From Polytrichum commune (lineage: Eukaryota; Streptophyta; Polytrichopsida; Polytrichales; Polytrichaceae): a stretch of 64,000 nt of DNA. A program made the position numbers and the translations under genes. The stretch covers positions 20,493,666 through 20,557,665 of the forward strand of contig OX485807.1 in assembly GCA_950295325.1 (NCBI GenBank), read 5' to 3'. A model generated the notes under the pieces. That model ran no database searches. It saw only the letters and a program-made list of their open reading frames with translations, and had not been told where the DNA came from. This document shows, piece after piece, positions 60,301 through 64,000 of this stretch; position 1 is the stretch's first letter, and each line of letters opens with the position of its first letter.

Positions 60301-61685
60301 GCCAAGATCTTATCAATATAAATCCTTCAACAAACTTGACCAAAATATAAGCCCTAGAAGTGGAATTCCTTGTGCATTACAGAAGTTCTCAGAAGAGAAC
60401 TCACAACCTCCACCAACATAACAAACAGAAGTTAGATCTCACACCATCATCCTTCACTAAACTGCTCCGTGGAGAATCACGTGAAAACCCTAAGCCCGAC
60501 AAAACCCCAGAAAACAGCCACCTTTGGCCAGAATTCTTTTCTATGGAATCAGCTCCATTGTCCACACAAAAAGTTGCACAAGTTATGTGCCTTTCGAAAC
60601 CCATCCTTAACGTCTAAACTTCAGATGCCTGCGGTAGGCCTATGATGCATTTTGTTGCGCAGAATGCATTTCAAGAATTGTAACCCTCCTTCCAAACTTT
60701 TGCAATCAGCTAGTATCTATCTATGTTAAACATTTGCACAGAGTTAACACCTTCGAAATCCATCCTCAACATTTCAAATTTCAGATGCCTGTGAATTTGT
60801 TGCAATGGATGCATTTCGAGGAGTGCAAGTCAAACCCTCCTTCCAGAGTTTTGCAATCAGCTAGAATCTATCTATGTTAAACAATTGCATAGTGTCACAC
60901 CTTTCGAAATCTCATCCTTAACATTTCAAAATTCAGATGCCTGTGATAGGCCTGTGATTTTGTTGCGGTGGATGCATTTCAAAAAGCGCAAGTCAACCCT
61001 CCTCCCAAATTTTTGCAATCAGCAAGAATCTATGTTGAATTTAGAGTACGAGCAAGGGGGTTCAAGTATAGAGTTCATCATCATCATACTTGCGAAGGAT
61101 GGCAACAAGGTCACCAGCAGGTCCTACAAGAGCAACAGAGGTAGCCCCAGACAACTGCTCCTTCTTCTCATCATCGATAGCCAACACAATGGGGATGGAC
61201 ATGTTGACAAGGCTGCCGTCCGGCATACGCAGGCAGTTGAAATGCAGTGCTTGCAGATACTCTTGCTGGCGCATGAATCCCTTGAGAGGAGATGCCCAGC
61301 CCTCTGCCACCACATGCACCCACTCCAAGTCCACCTTAGACAGAAGAATCTGGGGCAATGCCTCAGCCTCCGACCGCTTCGCATCCCTCTCCTGCTCCGA
61401 CACATGAAGGTCCACCAACACACCCCCATCAGGCGCTATGAGGCCCTTGCGTGTTGTTGCTGCTTCCATGGCTGTCGTCGTTGTAGCACATGCACAGATC
61501 GAAGTAGCTCTTCGTCTGCAGCTCGAAGGACCGCCGTCGGTAGCAGAGGTTGTCATCGTCGCCAACCGAAGTCCAAGGGGTCCGGTGAGCACGGCAGGAG
61601 TAGAACCGAGACGCTTGCTGGAGCCTGCAATGTTTCGCGTGGCTATGGAGGCCACGCTGGGAACCCTTGCCAACACTGCCTCCAT
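57375..61685 (-). CDS. APS: ATP sulfurylase (sulfate adenylyltransferase), plastid type, complete, 492 aa
   Basis: The enzyme makes adenosine 5'-phosphosulfate and pyrophosphate from ATP and sulfate, the first step of sulfate assimilation. Exons are 61685-61090, 60287-60071, 59584-59396, 58445-58185, 57724-57638 and 57503-57375, with phase kept throughout (1479 nt). Residues 1 to about 80 are rich in Ala, Ser, Thr and Arg and lack acidic residues near the start, as in a plastid transit peptide. The catalytic core includes [10 protein letters not shown] (exon 2), the ATP-binding [10 protein letters not shown] (279-288), [27 protein letters not shown] and [10 protein letters not shown] (381-390), and the end [15 protein letters not shown]. 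All these are present and unbroken. Length is normal for plant enzymes. The third intron uses a GC donor (AAG|GCAAGT). Met 61685 is chosen because it opens the transit peptide. Whether it is plastid-only or dual-targeted, as in Arabidopsis APS2, cannot be seen. Confidence 0.96.
58475..59080. repeat. Three tandem units of about 210 bp in ATP sulfurylase intron 3
   Basis: The anchor ACACAACAGC(AAACAGACA) or its variant occurs at 58531, 58741 and 58950. Shared blocks include GATGGTCACATGTACA, TATATTCTCG, CACCAACT and ATGACTTGTCGAC. The units are moderately diverged. Confidence 0.9.
60570..61036. repeat. Three tandem units of about 151-162 bp in ATP sulfurylase intron 1
   Basis: The anchor TTGCAATCAGC occurs at 60700, 60851 and 61013. 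Shared blocks include CATCCTTAACATTTCAAA, TTCAGATGCCTG and AACCCTCCT(T/C)CCA. The array stops just short of the exon 1 donor. Confidence 0.9.
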
Positions 61686-62100
61686 GTCTTTCTCTCCCCC
61701 TCGTTCTCCCTCTCTAAGTCACTGCCTAGCCCTTTTCCTCTATTCCCCAGATGCACGGCTCCCACCGTGTCAGCAGTCAGACAGGGTTTAGGACACAATG
61801 ATGAGGATGATCTGTGACAAAGAAGAGGTCACAAGCATCGAAGGACTACTCCTCGTGTGAAATCAAAATTGAAAGAAAAGCACGACTTGAGTCGAAAACT
61901 TGGTGTATTAGAGTTTACCCTAACCCAAAGAAGCACAAACCCTCGTCTTTATTGAACCAGAGGGGCGCCGCTACAAGAGAAAATGCGGCGAGAGAGAGAG
62001 AGAGAGAGACGTTCGCAAAGTTTGTGTGTATCCCAGTCCCACCTCCAGGTTTCCTGAAAAACCTGGACGAGAGGGAACAACAGTAAGGAAGGAAAGTGAA
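61686..62100 (-). promoter_or_regulatory. 5' flank of the ATP sulfurylase gene
   Basis: Just upstream of the start codon the coding strand is purine-rich (GAGAACGAGGGGGAGAGAAA). A (GA)n tract at 61990-62009 reads as (CT)n on the transcribed strand, a common feature of plant 5' untranslated regions and core promoters. No convincing TATA box was identified. Confidence 0.4.
61990..62009. repeat. (GA)n microsatellite
   Basis: Ten perfect GA dinucleotides, about 305 bp upstream of the ATP sulfurylase start. Confidence 0.95.
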
Positions 62101-62402
62101 CCTGCCCCTTCTGTTGCTTCCTTCACCCTGTTAGTCGATAGGTTCAAATTATGATAGATTCCGAGTCTCGACGCAGCTTCTGTTTCTGCTTCTGCTTCTA
62201 ACTTGGTTAATGTACGCACTTAAGTTACCACATGGCAAGCATGCAGAGATGGAGTTTGTGAGGTAATGAATTAGCTCCCCAAAATGAGAGTCCAATTGAA
62301 TTAACTGATAAGCACAGAAGCGACACTGATCCCGTACCTGTGATGCGTACATGCACACATCTATCTAGTAAGCCTCTGTTTGCGGATGTTAGCAGAGCGT
62401 CA

Positions 62403-62427
62403 GAGGGGGGAGGAGGGGGAGGAGGGG
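62403..62427 (+). repeat. G-rich tract (GGGGGG/GGAGGGGG runs)
   Basis: Several G runs separated by single A bases, with possible quadruplex potential. Located between the two right-hand genes. Confidence 0.7.
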
Positions 62428-62540
62428 CCTACCATATTAAACATGAGGCAGCGAAGGAAGGGACCCAGCCCATCACCCCCAAAATAACAGACACAGAAAA
62501 GGCAGTCAGGTCAGCCACTGGATCATGCCATTCAAGGGAT

Positions 62541-62581
62541 AGGTAATAGGTAATAGGTAATAGGTAGTAGGTAGTAGGTAG
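62541..62581. repeat. Six tandem 7-mers (AGGTAAT/AGGTAGT)
   Basis: Three AGGTAAT units are followed by two AGGTAGT units and a partial one, showing that the variant arose inside the array and spread by slippage. Confidence 0.95.
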
Positions 62582-63358
62582 AGTACACAGTAGGTACTAT
62601 GGAATCTGGGAAATGGAATTTCTTGGGAACCGATGAATGTAGTAATAAGACGTTGCAACTTTCCATACTAGACCTACTGTGGGGTTGCTTTAGGTCAGAG
62701 GTTCAGGTGGATATTAAAGTCATAGCAACAAACAGTTCCACCATAGCCAACAGAACGAAGCATTCAGCACACAGCCGCATTGATGATGAGGAAAATGATT
62801 ACTAGAAAGCCAAAGCCACCTGCCCATTCGCTCGCACCCTAACCTGGCAATTGAGGACAAGGATCAAGGAGCTTAATCTGTCACCATTAACATCATATCC
62901 TTCATCCGTCATATCAGGTACCAAAATTGCCCTGAATGACCTCAAATGACCACCAACATATCAGACTGCAAAGATAGGCGAGTTCCATGACCCATTGCAT
63001 CTGAAATTGGTAATTCTAAGCACCATAATACATTAAAGTGAATAATCTGTAAAGCCTATGAATATCACTAAAAATCCATAATACAATAAAGCCCACAAAC
63101 AAGAATTAGTACGAGGCAAAAATGAACCCATAGGCATGCCCAAACTTGCTGCAAAGTTTCACTTTGAGATTCAGGTAGTCTCATCCCTTGTCTATGTGTT
63201 CAAATCACCTTTGTTGCTTTAATATCAACAGGTTACAAGACTCATCCCAGCTACTTGGTCAAAGTAGGTGGAATCTACACCATATCAGAGGTATACAAAA
63301 GCTGCTCAATAAGATTTAAACAAAATAGTATATCACAAAATTTGTCCAAGGTAGGTAA
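62582..63358. other. Intergenic stretch, probably 3'UTR of the right-hand gene
   Basis: No gene recognised; only short frames. The part nearest 63358 is expected to be transcribed from the minus strand. Confidence 0.4.
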
Positions 63359-63958
63359 TCAGCGAATCCATGAATCCATAGTCCGTTGCCTTCCTTTGCC
63401 TCCTGACTTCTTTGACTTTGGACATACCCATTCTCCTGCATTTTGTTGCTCTGGTGTGCTTGGATTAACCGAGCCAGATAGTACTTCTGGGCAAGTGTTC
63501 CTCTCTAATGTACTCTGAGGCCAGAAGCTTTTCAAATCACTTGTGCGTAATCTTTTCGGCTTCTGTGCAGATGTAATTATGTCAACACGGTCTCCTGTGA
63601 GATCAATGCATTGAACATCTTGAGTTGCGTCCGGGCTTGATGGAATAGAAAGTGGAAGTGATGTACCTGTGCTCACTATTGGCATTCTATAGTTTTCTTT
63701 ATCATCAAATGTGGGCCTCTTTGCAAAGTCTCTCTGAGAACAAGCATTTTCAAGCATCTCCAAAACTACAGGTTGGTTTGATTTCTTTTTTGTCACATTG
63801 TACGAGCTAGTCTCTAAATGGGGAGATCGATTGGTGTTCTCGGAGAGAGCCTTCCTTTTCCTGTTTTCCCACCTGCGAATGATATCGTCTTCAGGTATTG
63901 AGTATGCCTCTGATAGTGCATCAGCCGGAGGTATTCTATCCACTGATTGCGAAGCAGT
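63359..63958 (-). CDS. Last exon (199 aa) of a nuclear protein with KEN, SIM-like and PIP-like motifs
   Basis: The exon follows a good acceptor (TTTGTTTTGTGCAG) at 63959; earlier exons lie outside the window. The visible part is hydrophilic and looks disordered. It has basic clusters (RRWENRKRK at 28-36, QKPKRLR at 132-138), a KEN tripeptide at 87-89 (a possible APC/C degron) and CIDLTGD at 117-123 (similar to a SUMO-interaction motif). It ends with QRTMDSWI at 191-198, which fits the Q-x-x-(M/L/I)-x-x-aromatic pattern of PCNA-binding PIP boxes except that the last position is Ile. Together these suggest a cell-cycle-controlled DNA replication or repair factor. A CDT2/denticleless-type C-terminal tail is one possibility, but I do not recognise the family. 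Confidence 0.65.
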   Translation of the reverse strand, partial: TASQSVDRIPPADALSEAYSIPEDDIIRRWENRKRKALSENTNRSPHLETSSYNVTKKKSNQPVVLEMLENACSQRDFAKRPTFDDKENYRMPIVSTGTSLPLSIPSSPDATQDVQCIDLTGDRVDIITSAQKPKRLRTSDLKSFWPQSTLERNTCPEVLSGSVNPSTPEQQNAGEWVCPKSKKSGGKGRQRTMDSWIR

Positions 63959-64000
63959 CTGCACAAAACAAACAAAGGAAGACATTTCAAAATACTGATA

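Noticed and set aside
60885-61817. 310-codon plus-strand frame
   Set aside because: It lies antisense over exon 1 and part of intron 1 of the ATP sulfurylase gene. GC-rich coding sequence often leaves the opposite strand open, and the peptide has no domain.

Overview
This is a nuclear segment of a plant (streptophyte) genome. The evidence is genes split by GT-AG introns, a plastid-type ATP sulfurylase with an N-terminal extension that looks like a transit peptide, a gene resembling the plant Ptta/En/Spm transposase family, and many short non-autonomous DNA transposons of plant type (Stowaway-like, Tourist-like, hAT-like). The sequence alone does not name the species. The repeat-rich, AT-rich spacers suggest a large genome.

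Layout. At the left edge (2-2221, +) lies the 3' part of a five-exon gene resembling Transposase_24. From about 2.2 to 29 kb I find no convincing gene. That stretch holds tandem repeats (35-bp and 75-bp units), a 600-bp-offset duplication, several MITE families, a dated-looking hAT-like insertion and simple repeats. From 29.1 to about 36 kb a minus-strand gene can be assembled from seven coding exons. It encodes a protein of about 480 residues with two RanBP2-type zinc fingers, and its introns contain a 186-bp tandem array and a MITE. From 36 to 45 kb there are mainly MITEs, including a clear Stowaway (39311-39596) and a 123-bp palindromic Tourist-like element (43321-43443). At 45494-46998 a 5'-truncated LINE, with partial RNase H, zinc knuckle and restriction-like endonuclease, sits between perfect 12-bp target duplications and splits an older reading frame. 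A 123-codon orphan ORF follows at 47721.

From 48 to 57 kb there is AT-rich spacer with a 217-222-bp tandem array and a strong 27-bp hairpin. At 57375-61685 (-) lies a complete six-exon ATP sulfurylase gene with one GC-AG intron. It performs the first step of sulfate assimilation, making APS from sulfate and ATP. At the right edge (63359-63958, -) is the last exon of a gene for a probable nuclear protein carrying a KEN box, a SUMO-interaction-like motif and a C-terminal PCNA-binding-like motif.

The genes show no sign of working as one system, and I found no cluster, CRISPR array, rRNA or intact tRNA. The most informative items are the zinc-finger gene model, the LINE insertion history, the paralogous empty site of the hAT-like element, and tandem duplications of 150-220 bp in the introns of both multi-exon genes.
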